This document shows positions 1 through 8,049 of a DNA stretch of 64,000 nucleotides, piece by piece. The notes under the pieces are model-generated. The model ran no database searches. It saw nothing but the letters and a program-made list of their open reading frames with translations, and had not been told where the DNA came from. The first letter of the stretch is position 1. Every line of letters starts with the position of its first letter. The stretch comes from JACCZX01 sp963801035 (GTDB lineage: Bacteria > Pseudomonadota > Gammaproteobacteria > Burkholderiales > Burkholderiaceae_F). The stretch covers positions 62,001 through 126,000 of the forward strand of contig CAWDDF010000009.1 in assembly GCA_963801035.1 (NCBI GenBank), read 5' to 3'. Made by a program: the position numbers and the translations under genes.

Positions 1-24
1 TGCAATCCACGTAACAGTTTTCAT
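1..24 (-). CDS. 5' fragment of an unidentified gene, cut by the window edge
   Basis: Eight codons remain before the frame runs off the left end. The ATG is the complement of 22-24, and a GGAGT ribosome-binding sequence lies four bases upstream (complement of 29-33), which is the main support. The visible residues MKTVTWIA could begin a signal peptide, but no function can be assigned. It follows the fasciclin gene in the same direction after about 140 bases, so co-transcription is possible. Confidence 0.4.
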
Positions 25-167
25 ATGCACTCCGTTAATAAAAATTGTGCCGCCGGGGGCTCACAACATGCAACGTGTTTCAGAAGAGCGTTTGATGCGT
101 TTACGAGCCCACACCAAAGCTCGAGGCACGGCGATGAATGACATCGCAGCGCCTCGCATTCAAGTGA

Positions 168-632
168 TCACTTCGGCAAAATCACCGAGTCAATCACATG
201 AATGACGCCGTTGTCGGCGCTGACGTCGGTCTTGATTACCGTCGCGTTATCGACCATGACCTTTCCGCCCTGCGTACGGACGGTAAAGGCACTGCCTTGT
301 GCCGTCTTGACCGCGCCGGGCTTGACGTCGCTCGCCATCACTTTTCCTGGCACAACGTGATAAGTCAGCACACTGGTGAGCTTGGCCTTGTCCTTCAGCA
401 GCGCTTCAAGCTCCGCTGGCGGAATCTTTGCAAATGCTGCATCAGTAGGTGCAAAAACGGTGAATGGGCCGGGACCTTTCAGCGTGTCCACGAGTCCGGC
501 TGCCTTCAATGCAGTGGCTAGAGTATTGAACTGTCCGGCGGAAACCGCCGTGTCCACGATGTCGGCTGACAACGCCGTGGAAGCGGCGGTTGCGAAGGCA
601 AGACCCGCAATTACTCGACTCACATGCTTCAT
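168..632 (-). CDS. Secreted fasciclin (FAS1) domain protein
   Basis: This 154-residue protein has a signal peptide (residues 1-22, cleavage after LSA) and then one FAS1 domain filling residues 25-153. The two conserved FAS1 boxes are visible: TVFAPTDAAF at about 58-67 and VIHVIDSVILP at about 143-153, with the family YH pair at 91-92. Single-domain bacterial FAS1 proteins are exported and are usually linked to surface adhesion; the ligand cannot be inferred here. An AAAGGA ribosome-binding sequence precedes the ATG. The gene is divergent from an ECF sigma factor 180 bases away. FAS1 genes beside ECF sigma/anti-sigma pairs are common, so control by that sigma factor is a reasonable inference, but I could not identify its promoter. 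Confidence 0.92.
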   Translation of the reverse strand: MKHVSRVIAGLAFATAASTALSADIVDTAVSAGQFNTLATALKAAGLVDTLKGPGPFTVFAPTDAAFAKIPPAELEALLKDKAKLTSVLTYHVVPGKVMASDVKPGAVKTAQGSAFTVRTQGGKVMVDNATVIKTDVSADNGVIHVIDSVILPK

Positions 633-812
633 AGCAAATCCTTTCGAAAGGGTTCAGTTATGCGGTTAACCACCGCTGCGATGTGTGACGCGCCCCTGCA
701 GGCCGTGTTGCGGACTTATTTCATCAGCGATGCAAAAAAACATTGAACCGCGCGCTGTTCAGCGAGTCACGTTAGCGAGGGGTCTGCAGACGCGAGGCTT
801 TATGCTCCCGTC

Positions 813-1397
813 ATGATGCAAGCAGACTCGGAACTGGTGCGCCTTGCTCAGTCAGGCGATCAGTTGGCGTTCGAGGCGCTGGTGGTTAAGTATCAGCGGC
901 GGATCGCGCGTCATGTCGCACGTTATGTGCCGCTTGCAAGCGACGTCGAAGACGTGGTGCAGGAGGTTTTCATTCGTGCTTACCGCGGTCTGCATTCTTT
1001 TCGAGGCGACAGTGCGTTTTACACATGGTTGTACCGAATCGCGACAAATGCCGCTCTCACTTTTCTCAGGCGCGCACCGCTTGAAGAGCAACTGGACGAC
1101 TCCGAAGACGAACAGTCGAACCTATTTGAACCCGGTGTATCGGACGGCGAGACGCCTGAGCGCACATTAATGGCGAACCAGATCGCCGATGCCGTGCGGC
1201 AAGGCCTTGCCCGCATGCAGCCGGAGCTTGTGGATGCGTTGACTTTGTTTGAGGTCGAGGGCAAATCGTATTCAGACATTGCGCAGATGTTTGATGTCCC
1301 GGTTGGAACAGTGCGTTCGCGGATATTTCGGGCACGCGAAGTCCTTGCAAAACGCCTGGAGCCCATGCTGGCACCGCAACGCGATAGGAGATGGTGA
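813..1397 (+). CDS. rpoE: ECF RNA polymerase sigma factor, RpoE type
   Basis: This 194-residue protein has the two-domain layout of group IV sigma factors. Region 2 (about residues 10-85) contains DVEDVVQEVFIRAYR and the region 2.3/2.4 stretch FYTWLYRIATNAAL, which melts and reads the -10 element. Region 4 (about 130-185) carries the helix-turn-helix YSDIAQMFDVPVGTVRSRIFRAR, which reads the -35 element. Length and sequence match RpoE/SigW-type extracytoplasmic stress sigma factors. The next gene, one base after the stop, encodes an RseA-like anti-sigma factor, which supports the RpoE assignment. Start codons at 813 and 816 are adjacent and cannot be separated. This may be an RpoE paralogue and not the main envelope-stress factor, because its anti-sigma partner is unusually short. 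Confidence 0.93.
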   Translation: MMQADSELVRLAQSGDQLAFEALVVKYQRRIARHVARYVPLASDVEDVVQEVFIRAYRGLHSFRGDSAFYTWLYRIATNAALTFLRRAPLEEQLDDSEDEQSNLFEPGVSDGETPERTLMANQIADAVRQGLARMQPELVDALTLFEVEGKSYSDIAQMFDVPVGTVRSRIFRAREVLAKRLEPMLAPQRDRRW

Positions 1398-1398
1398 A

Positions 1399-1635
1399 AT
1401 GTCGCAGAAAGTATCGCTACTGCTCGACGGTCAACTGGATGCCGAAGACGTCTCGACGGTGCTGAAGGAACTCGGCACCGACGACGTACTTCGCGACCGC
1501 TTCACTATCTATGGGCTGGTCGGTGACGCGATGCGCGGCGTCTATGTGCTTGATGACGGTTTCAGCAAGCGAATCTTTGCGCGGCTGCGCCGTGAAGGCG
1601 TGAGAATGGAAGACGAGTACGACCCGCTGGCCTAG
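1399..1635 (+). CDS. Short RseA-like anti-sigma factor (N-terminal domain only)
   Basis: The frame is longer upstream, but the ATG at 1399 is preceded by AGGAG at 1386-1390 and follows the sigma factor stop by one base, so I start the protein there and get 78 residues. The opening MSQKVSLLLDGQLD and the segment RDRFTIYGLVGDAMRG resemble the sigma-binding N-terminal domain of RseA. Canonical RseA is about 200 residues, with a transmembrane helix and a periplasmic domain cleaved by DegS. Here the protein ends at EYDPLA with no membrane segment, so it would be a soluble cytoplasmic inhibitor that regulated proteolysis at the membrane could not release. No frameshifted continuation is apparent before the converging gene at 1666. 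Confidence 0.8.
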   Translation: MSQKVSLLLDGQLDAEDVSTVLKELGTDDVLRDRFTIYGLVGDAMRGVYVLDDGFSKRIFARLRREGVRMEDEYDPLA

Positions 1636-1665
1636 ATACTCCCAATTGCTAAAGATGCGTCCGCA

Positions 1666-2148
1666 TCACTGTGCCGGTGGCGTTTGCGGTGCCACGCGCT
1701 GCCACCCTTCTGCACAGCTCGCTACATAGGGGTAGTACTTGGCGCTACTGACACACCAGTACCACCACTGCTGCGCGTTCGCGTTCTCACTCGCAGGCGC
1801 AGGCGGTGGAGGAGTGGCTGCAGCGAGATCACGTTCAAGCCATACCCGCGGCTCTTGGTACTGCGTGTACGCGACGGAGGGTGCGCCCCAATACCCCCAG
1901 CCGGGTCCCCAGTAACCGCCCCAGTAACCCGGCCAGTACGCGGCACCCCAATACGGACCCCAAAAGCCGCCCCAAAACCCAAAGCCTCGGTGGTGGTGAT
2001 GTCCGTGATGATGGCCGTAGTGACCACGATGCCCGCCACCATAACCTCCGCCACCACCTCCTCCTCTACGTGCCGATGCAGAGTCGGCCATGGTGGTCAA
2101 GGCGAGCGCGATTGCGGCCGCCATTGCGAACGTCTTAACAGGTGCCAT
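1666..2148 (-). CDS. Exported Gly/His/Tyr/Trp-rich protein
   Basis: This 160-residue protein has a signal peptide (MAPVKTF through SASA) followed by a low-complexity region. That region holds a glycine run, a histidine cluster (HHHGHHHHR) and repeated GYWG/GPYWG units at about residues 30-90. The C-terminal 40 residues contain two cysteines in WYWCVSSAKYYPYVASC, a tail seen in several exported proteobacterial proteins of unknown function. The histidine-rich stretch could bind metals, but that is inference. I prefer the ATG at 2148 because GAGA lies just upstream; an in-frame ATG at 2160 would add four residues (MRER) and has no clear ribosome-binding site. Confidence 0.75.
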   Translation of the reverse strand: MAPVKTFAMAAAIALALTTMADSASARRGGGGGGGYGGGHRGHYGHHHGHHHHRGFGFWGGFWGPYWGAAYWPGYWGGYWGPGWGYWGAPSVAYTQYQEPRVWLERDLAAATPPPPAPASENANAQQWWYWCVSSAKYYPYVASCAEGWQRVAPQTPPAQ

Positions 2149-2338
2149 ACGTTCTCGCATGCGATGCTACGACGCATGATCCTAGCTCGCGCTGGGGGGA
2201 AAGTGATACCAAAAAAATGTAACGGCTTTCGCCGTGCTCGGACGGCAAACTGTCCAGTCGAGATAAGCGAAGACATGCCCAAGGTCTCAAGCCAAAGTGC
2301 GCGTGTTCTCTTAGCTTGTGCGATGGACGCGGCCATAG

Positions 2339-2708
2339 ATGATCGACCACACACTCGACACGACGCACTCGATTCTGCATGCGCAGGTAACGGGTCGTCT
2401 CGAGCAAGGCGACTTTGCTCGGCTCGCGAAAACGGTCGACCCGCATATTGAGCAAACGGGAGGTCTCGGAGGCATCGTGATCGAGGCCCCGACGTTTCCC
2501 GGATGGGAGAGTCTCGGCGCAATGGCGGCCCACTTCCGCTTCGTGCGAGATCACCACAAAGACATCAAGAAGATCGCGGTCGTAACCGATTCCGCTATGG
2601 GCACGGTCGCTGAGCGTCTAGCTTCCCATTTCGTGTCAGCGGAGATAAAGCGTTTTCCTGCGAGGGCAGGTCGACGCCGCGAAGCAGTGGGTAATGAATC
2701 GTCCTTGA
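2339..2708 (+). pseudogene. SpoIIAA-like (STAS superfamily) protein, broken by a one-base frameshift
   Basis: The first 108 residues (MIDHTLDTTHSILHAQ onward) match the SpoIIAA-like family, whose members are about 120-125 residues with a STAS-like fold. After EIKRFPA the written frame becomes RAGRRREAVGNES, but skipping the A at 2663 restores GQVDAAKQWVMNRP and a stop at 2706-2708, the expected family C-terminus. That stop overlaps the ATG of the next gene as TGATG, a normal operon junction. As written, the frame reads through into the next gene and would make a 258-residue fusion. I consider that an artefact of the extra base, which may be a real mutation or a sequencing error. The function of this family is not established. 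Confidence 0.8.
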
Positions 2709-3115
2709 TGCCAACACTCGGCAAACTTCTCTTAGCTTTTGTGCTTGCGAACCTGGCGATTCCCGCCACGTTTGCGGGCATGTATGACCAGCCATATGCC
2801 ATCGTGGAGTCAGGCAACGCATCGGAGCTGCGCAAGGAGGCCCGTGTCGCGATCAGCCAAGTGGATGGGAAAAACCCTCGCAACGCACGCAAGAGCGATC
2901 CGCTCGCTCCGGGCAAGCACGTCATCACTTTGCACTTCGAGAGTGCGCGCGGCATCTTCCGCCCTACTTCTCTGGACGTCGAACTCGACCTGCAAGCCTG
3001 CACTCTCTATCGCATCGTCGCTAATTACGAGAGCAAGACAGGAGGCGATTGGAAACCGAAGGTCTATTCCGAGCCGCTCGGCGAATGCGTCAAGAAATTC
3101 AAGAAGAGTCAATAG
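2708..3115 (+). CDS. Exported protein of unknown function, about 135 residues
   Basis: The ATG at 2708 overlaps the restored stop of the SpoIIAA-like gene. The product opens with a signal peptide (MPTLGKLLLAFVLANLAIPATFA) and is then mainly beta-type, with FRPTSLDVELDLQACTLYRIVANYES near residues 82-108 and a second cysteine near the C-terminus (EPLGEC), which could form a disulfide with the first. I do not recognise the family. The pattern of an HVITLHFES strand followed by a cysteine before LYRIVA suggests a small periplasmic beta-sandwich, but this is only an impression. In the raw sequence it is fused in frame to the upstream gene by a one-base insertion. Confidence 0.7.
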   Translation: MPTLGKLLLAFVLANLAIPATFAGMYDQPYAIVESGNASELRKEARVAISQVDGKNPRNARKSDPLAPGKHVITLHFESARGIFRPTSLDVELDLQACTLYRIVANYESKTGGDWKPKVYSEPLGECVKKFKKSQ

Positions 3116-3154
3116 AAATCGGGAGCCACCAGCTCAGCGACCGTTATCCAAACT

Positions 3155-3877
3155 TCAACTGCCCGGGAACACGCGGACGACGTCTCCCGACCATCTGTCC
3201 ACATCGGCACCGAAGCTAACGGTGCCACAGTGTTCGATTGTCTTCGGGCAATTGCGACTGCCTTCCACACGCCAAACGCGCTGATCATTACCTTTCTTTG
3301 AGGGGTACGTAGCTTTGAATGGCATCTGCGCGCTGACTTTCGCTTGACCAAACACCGCTATCAATACCTTCAGCGCCTGATGAAGTGCTGTGTCTTCGTC
3401 GGGAGCGACGCCACCTTGCGTTTTGGGAAAGAGCATTCGGCGAAGTGTCACGAGGTCATCCATGGTCGGATTTAAGTGCGCTTCCTTCTGTTCAGCTTCC
3501 CGCCAGATCAGCCGCGAGTGACTGGTAACGTTGACGACATCGCCGTCGTTCATAAAAACGAGAATTCGCGCGTTTCTCTTTGGCTTGCCCAAGCCACACT
3601 GTTCGTTTTCACTCACTGTGATCTCGATCTCACGGCCTTGACTGGCTTTATCGGGCACGCCCTTGAAGACCTCGTTTATGAAGATCGTGTACGCACCACG
3701 TCCAGGCGGAAGATCCTTGACCTTGACCTGCTGTTTAACGGTGCCGAGAAAAACCGTGCTGTGCTTGTCGAGCTGGTCGTAAAGGCTTGTCATGGCAGGT
3801 GAACAGGCCTGACCGAGGCTGGGCACGGCCATCAGCAACGTGGCGAGGGCAGCGACACAGCGCCTGGAACTTTTCAC
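3155..3877 (-). CDS. Exported protein with C-terminal NTF2-like domain
   Basis: I start at the GTG whose complement is 3875-3877, because GGAG lies six bases upstream and the following VKSSRRCVAALATLLMAVPSLGQAC is a clear signal peptide; the frame itself is open 12 codons further. The mature protein is about 215 residues. The first half (about residues 25-130) begins ACSPAMTSLYDQL and contains VFLGTVKQQ, similar to exported TIMP/netrin-like domains. The second half (GGVAPDEDTALHQALKVL, VWRVEG, then a VVRVF strand) resembles the NTF2-fold domain of YbbC/YhhH-type proteins. Both domain calls come from pattern memory only. The gene converges on the upstream secreted protein. Confidence 0.7.
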   Translation of the reverse strand: MKSSRRCVAALATLLMAVPSLGQACSPAMTSLYDQLDKHSTVFLGTVKQQVKVKDLPPGRGAYTIFINEVFKGVPDKASQGREIEITVSENEQCGLGKPKRNARILVFMNDGDVVNVTSHSRLIWREAEQKEAHLNPTMDDLVTLRRMLFPKTQGGVAPDEDTALHQALKVLIAVFGQAKVSAQMPFKATYPSKKGNDQRVWRVEGSRNCPKTIEHCGTVSFGADVDRWSGDVVRVFPGS

Positions 3878-4210
3878 ATTCAACTCCTGCAAAGTGGTTC
3901 GAGTGCAAGACAAGCTAGTTGTATTGTCAAGATGCGCGTTCCCTTCCCCCAGTTATAACGTTCGAACCTCGATAAAGGGGTTAGCCAGCGATGAGGCTGG
4001 ACCGAGGGTCCGCTTCAGTTTTTTGTGCGAGGCAGCTTTGCACCGTTCCTAGTGTCCATTTAGAGGTCGATAGCTGCGATCGACTGTGCCCGCCATAGCA
4101 AGCACCGCGCACCGCCTTCGTTCATCAGAATTCCTTGCCACATAGCGACCTTGCCGCGAAACTATGCGCGACAAGAAGCGCGCAACGCGGCAACAAGAAC
4201 AGGGGGAGTC

Positions 4211-5449
4211 GTGGCGACGAGAGACGACGCAGCGAGGCGGCTGAAGCTCATCATCAGCGCCAACGGTTCTTCACTGCTTAACGAAGCTGACGCATTGCGC
4301 GGACTTCTGCTGCGCGGTCAAAGCGACGCGCCGCCGGAACTGCGGGCTCTGATGACCGTAGCGGAAAAGGGTGCTGTCGCGCATTTGATCAAGTGGTCCA
4401 AGGCACCCCCGCATGAGCGACCCACCTATGTCCAGATGCGCGACCGGATCGCGCAAAAATTTGGGTCAGGCGGCGTGATGCCTGAGGAACTCGCTCAATG
4501 GGCACTGGACGCCTGGGTCGCTGCACTGCCCACGCTCGCTCCTCATGCGACGGCCACAGTTCAAGCACCGCTGGCGCTCGAAGCGATTGCTGAACCGCCG
4601 GCACCGGCACCGCCGCCGCCCATGACGGCAAAGGCAGCGTCGGCCGCGCCGGTCTATCGCAATGCGCTGTTGGCGCCCGTCGGCGCAAAGATGGAAGAGA
4701 TCGCGCCGCCACCTTCGGAGGCCGCGACCACGGCAATGCCTACCGACAGTCGCAGAGTGCCGATGTTGCGCGGCCTCAGCTGGATCGCCGAGGGCTGGCG
4801 TCTGTTCAAGGCGCAGCCCTTGATGTGGTGGGTATGCTTGATCGTGTTCGTGGTCGTCGGCGTGGTGCCGCAGTTGATTCCGATCATCGGTCCCATCATC
4901 GGCTTGCTGCTGGCGCCGATCCTGGTAGCAGGGCTAATGCTGGGCGCACACGACGTGCAAGAAGGCCGGCCGCTGACCGTGGGCCATGTGTTCGCGGGCT
5001 TTCAGACCAATCCCGGCGCACTGATACTGACGGCAGTGATTCAAGTGGGGCTGATTATCGCGATCGGCGCCGCGATTTTCTTCTTGATGGGCCAGCGGTT
5101 GATGTCCGCCGCTATGGCATGGAACATGGAGAAGGGCAACGTCGACTTCAGCACCATCGTTTCGCTGCTCGGACCTGCGCTGCCATTGATGCTGCTGCTG
5201 ATGCTGGTGGCAATGACGACCTACTTCGCGCCGCCGCTCGTGGCCATTCGCAATGAGGGACCGGTGCGCGCTGTGTGGCTGAGCGTCACCGGAATGGTGA
5301 AGAACGTTCTGCCGGGACTCGCTTTCAGCGTAGTGATGTTCATTCTGGCTGTACTCGCCACCCTACCGTTTGGGCTCGGGTGGATTGTCTTGCTGCCAGT
5401 ACTCGCATTGTCGAGCTACGCGGCGTTCCGGGATATTTATCTCGACTGA
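4211..5449 (+). CDS. BPSS1780-family integral membrane protein
   Basis: The product is about 412 residues. Residues 1-105 form a soluble helical domain (RLKLIISANGSSLL, then EELAQWALDAWVAAL) resembling a domain attached to many unrelated bacterial proteins. An Ala/Pro-rich linker follows (APAPPPPM). From about residue 180 there are five or six hydrophobic helices, including WWVCLIVFVVVGVVPQLIPI and LAFSVVMFILAVLATLPF, characteristic of the BPSS1780 membrane family of betaproteobacteria. Its function is unknown. I start at GTG 4211 after AGGGGGAG; the frame is open to 4151, where an upstream start would add 20 residues. It stands alone between unrelated genes. Confidence 0.75.
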   Translation: MATRDDAARRLKLIISANGSSLLNEADALRGLLLRGQSDAPPELRALMTVAEKGAVAHLIKWSKAPPHERPTYVQMRDRIAQKFGSGGVMPEELAQWALDAWVAALPTLAPHATATVQAPLALEAIAEPPAPAPPPPMTAKAASAAPVYRNALLAPVGAKMEEIAPPPSEAATTAMPTDSRRVPMLRGLSWIAEGWRLFKAQPLMWWVCLIVFVVVGVVPQLIPIIGPIIGLLLAPILVAGLMLGAHDVQEGRPLTVGHVFAGFQTNPGALILTAVIQVGLIIAIGAAIFFLMGQRLMSAAMAWNMEKGNVDFSTIVSLLGPALPLMLLLMLVAMTTYFAPPLVAIRNEGPVRAVWLSVTGMVKNVLPGLAFSVVMFILAVLATLPFGLGWIVLLPVLALSSYAAFRDIYLD

Positions 5450-5639
5450 GTAATCGCATTACGAAGCCAGGCGACCGCCCGAAATACCGTCGGGAAGTTT
5501 TACGATTTCCCCCGCCAGCATCTGATCGACTTATTCTGTCGGAGCCAAGTCGCTGTTAATACGCCGGAATGCTTGGCCGGTTCATCTTGTGCTTAACAAT
5601 TCCACTTCGGCATCGAACCGTAACTGCAGGAGTGAGTAA

Positions 5640-6623
5640 ATGAACACTCGACTATCCACCGCGGTGAGGCGAACGGCAATGGCATTGGCGGTGTTCGCCG
5701 CGGGCCCGTCGTTCGGCGCAGTCTTGTACGCCGAAAATTTTGAGGCCGATCCAACGGCGAGCTGGACGGTCAACAGCAGCCCTACTGACGCAGCAGCAAA
5801 TTTCTTCTTCGATTACTCGACCGTTGGCATCTCGAGTGCACCCAGTGCGCTTGGCACTCGAGGCCTAAAGCTGCAAGCCAATCAGTCCAGTGGGCTCTTC
5901 GGCGGCATGAGCGTATCTCCCAACGGACAAAACTTCGGCGGCAGCTATACCGTGAGGTTTGATTGGTGGGCCAATTTCAACGGGCCATTTCCGGCGGGCG
6001 GAAGCGGGTCCACCCAGTTATCGACCTTCGGTGTTGGTACGAGCGGAACGACGGCTCAATGGCCCGCTGGCTCGCAAGACAGTATCTGGTTCGGGGCCAC
6101 GTCCGACGGCAATTCCGCAACTGATTGGCGGGCCTACTCACCCACCGCTCCGACCAGATACTCGGACACAGCGGCTGGCATCTATGCGGCGGGTGCCTTT
6201 GCGGGCAGCAGCAACGCTGCGGATCCCTATTACGCAGGCTTTGGTAGCAATGACGCTCCGGCGGCACAGCTTGCACTCTTTCCTCAGCAAACCGGTACAA
6301 CGCTCGTCGGTTCGGCCGGCATGGCCTGGCACGTCGTCGAAATCGCGGTGGGGCTGTTGGATGTCACCTGGACAGTCGATGGTTTGCTCATCGCCACGGT
6401 CCCTCTGATTGACGATACGGTGAACACGGGCAATAACATTTTCTTCGGGCACTCAGACACGAATGCCACGTCGAGTAGCGATCCCAACGACGGTGCGTTG
6501 CTCTTCACCTTGATCGACAACATCAGCGTGACCGACGACGCCGTCGCGGTGCCGGAGCCAGGGACACTTGCCCTTCTCGCCCTAGGCCTCGCGGGATTCA
6601 TCTTCTCCCGCCGCAAGCAGTAA
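5640..6623 (+). CDS. PEP-CTERM sorting-domain protein
   Basis: This 327-residue exported protein has an N-terminal signal peptide (ending near PSFGA), a beta-rich extracellular region, and a C-terminal PEP-CTERM tripartite tail: VPEPGTLALL, a hydrophobic helix (LALGLAGFIF), then the basic end SRRKQ. Such tails are recognised by exosortase/EpsH systems that cleave and anchor the protein at the surface, typically in biofilm-forming proteobacteria with exopolysaccharide loci. No exosortase gene is in this window. The body resembles concanavalin-like beta-sandwich proteins in style (repeated short strands, Asn/Ser/Gly-rich) but has no motif I can name. An AGGAG lies just upstream of the ATG. Confidence 0.9.
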   Translation: MNTRLSTAVRRTAMALAVFAAGPSFGAVLYAENFEADPTASWTVNSSPTDAAANFFFDYSTVGISSAPSALGTRGLKLQANQSSGLFGGMSVSPNGQNFGGSYTVRFDWWANFNGPFPAGGSGSTQLSTFGVGTSGTTAQWPAGSQDSIWFGATSDGNSATDWRAYSPTAPTRYSDTAAGIYAAGAFAGSSNAADPYYAGFGSNDAPAAQLALFPQQTGTTLVGSAGMAWHVVEIAVGLLDVTWTVDGLLIATVPLIDDTVNTGNNIFFGHSDTNATSSSDPNDGALLFTLIDNISVTDDAVAVPEPGTLALLALGLAGFIFSRRKQ

Positions 6624-6695
6624 TTGAGTTCGCGCTAGCGCAAGCCGCGCTGCGGCGAGGTTGGTTGTTCTGCGGACTGCGCGCCGCAGTCGCCT

Positions 6696-7109
6696 TTACC
6701 GCACCGAAGAAGCGAGTTGTCTTTCGTAACTTACCCGGTCGAAGTACTCGCGCACGCTCGCGATCTTGTTATCGCGCAGCCGAAAGACACAGACTGCTGA
6801 CAGCTCCAACGGAACCGCCGTGCATGTACGACCCTCATGTACACCAGTGAAGTGACCGCGGCCAAGAAACTCTACGATGACAGCGTCTGCACCAGTTGCG
6901 ATGGTTTCAATTACGAAGCGCCAATCTGGGAGTTCGGCGTATACGGTCTGCATGTGAGTCACATAGTTGTTCTTGCCTCTGACAACGTTGCCAGAGCCGA
7001 CGACGATGTAGGTGACGTCGTTAGCAAGGAAAGACGTCCACTTAGCCCAGTCGCGCGCGTTCTCTGCCGACAAGAACTCTAGAACGAGAGCTTCGATAGG
7101 CGCGCTCAC
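6696..7109 (-). CDS. SnoaL-like / NTF2-fold protein
   Basis: This 137-residue protein has the single-domain NTF2 fold of the SnoaL-like group. The N-terminal helix (IEALVLEFLSAENARDWAKWTSFLANDVTYIV) is followed by GxxxVRGKNNY and strands such as DAVIVEFLGRGHF and SAVCVFRLRDNKIASVREYFD, the last being the classic C-terminal NTF2 signature. Members include polyketide cyclases, limonene-epoxide hydrolase-like enzymes and binding proteins; no catalytic set can be assigned here. The start is GTG (complement of 7107-7109) without an obvious ribosome-binding site. It is divergent from the RsbQ-type hydrolase, with about 90 bases between the starts. Confidence 0.85.
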   Translation of the reverse strand: MSAPIEALVLEFLSAENARDWAKWTSFLANDVTYIVVGSGNVVRGKNNYVTHMQTVYAELPDWRFVIETIATGADAVIVEFLGRGHFTGVHEGRTCTAVPLELSAVCVFRLRDNKIASVREYFDRVSYERQLASSVR

Positions 7110-7197
7110 GGCAGATGTGCCTTATTTGTGACCGCCAAAGGGCAGACTAGCCGGTGCGTGGTCGCGTGGTACGTATGAACCCCTATCATTCCTGCCC

Positions 7198-8049
7198 GTG
7201 ACACCTTCTTCCCAAATGACAGTCCGATCGGATGCGCGCTCCGACGTCGAGTTGGTCCGTGCGCGCAACAATGTGCGCTTCTCTGGCCGTGGCGAGCGGC
7301 CGATCATGTTTGCACATGGCTTCGGCTGCGATCAGACGATGTGGCGCCTGGTCGCGCCTGCGTTCGAGGCCGATTACCGCGTGGTGCTGTTCGACTACGT
7401 GGGCTGTGGCAAGTCCGACTGGTCGGCGTGGGACTCGCAGCGCTACAGCAGTTTGCGCGGCTACGCTCAGGACGTTCTCGATATCTTGAGCGCCTTCGAT
7501 CTGCATGACGTGGTCTTCGTAGGGCACTCCGTCAGCGCGATGATCGGCATGCTCGCCTCGATCGAGGCGCCGGAACGCTTTTCGCGGCTCATTCACATCG
7601 GCCCATCGCCGCGCTATGTGAACGACGCCGGATACATCGGCGGCTTCGAGCGCAACGACATCGAGGGGCTGCTCGACCTGATGGAGAAAAACTACGTCGG
7701 CTGGGCTGCGTTCCTCGCACCCGTGGTGATGAAGAACCCGGAGCGCGCCGAGCTGACCGAGGAGCTGCAGTCGAGCTTCTGCGCGACTGATCCGCGCGTC
7801 ACGCGCCAGTTCGCGCGCGTCACATTCCTCTCCGACAATCGAGACGACTTGAACAAGGTGACGGTGCCTTCGCTCATCCTGCAGTGCAGCCAGGATGCGA
7901 TCGCGCCGGACGCCGTCGGGCGATACCTGCAGAACGTGTTGCCCGATGCGACGCTGCGTCAGATGTCCGCGACCGGCCACTGTCCTCACATGAGCCATCC
8001 GGAAGAGACGGTCGCGCTGATGAAGGAGTATCTGCAGCAAGCGCCGTGA
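7198..8049 (+). CDS. rsbQ: RsbQ-type alpha/beta hydrolase
   Basis: This 283-residue alpha/beta hydrolase is colinear with Bacillus RsbQ (269 residues) after a short N-terminal extension. The catalytic triad is visible as Ser111 in VFVGHSVSAM, Asp233 in QCSQDAIAP and His261 in TGHCPHMSHP, and the oxyanion region is AHGFGCDQTMWR. In Bacillus, RsbQ supplies a small hydrophobic ligand that is sensed by the PAS domain of the phosphatase RsbP. Here the stop codon overlaps the GTG of a PAS histidine kinase gene, so the hydrolase and PAS sensor are coupled in the same way, but the output is a kinase. The start at GTG 7198 is uncertain; an ATG at 7216 is also possible. Confidence 0.88.
   Translation: MTPSSQMTVRSDARSDVELVRARNNVRFSGRGERPIMFAHGFGCDQTMWRLVAPAFEADYRVVLFDYVGCGKSDWSAWDSQRYSSLRGYAQDVLDILSAFDLHDVVFVGHSVSAMIGMLASIEAPERFSRLIHIGPSPRYVNDAGYIGGFERNDIEGLLDLMEKNYVGWAAFLAPVVMKNPERAELTEELQSSFCATDPRVTRQFARVTFLSDNRDDLNKVTVPSLILQCSQDAIAPDAVGRYLQNVLPDATLRQMSATGHCPHMSHPEETVALMKEYLQQAP

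Noticed and set aside
1684..2451. A 255-residue plus-strand frame opposite the Gly/His-rich protein
   Set aside because: Its Pro/Thr/Arg-rich sequence mirrors the repeat region of the minus-strand gene, which has a signal peptide and a conserved C-terminus.
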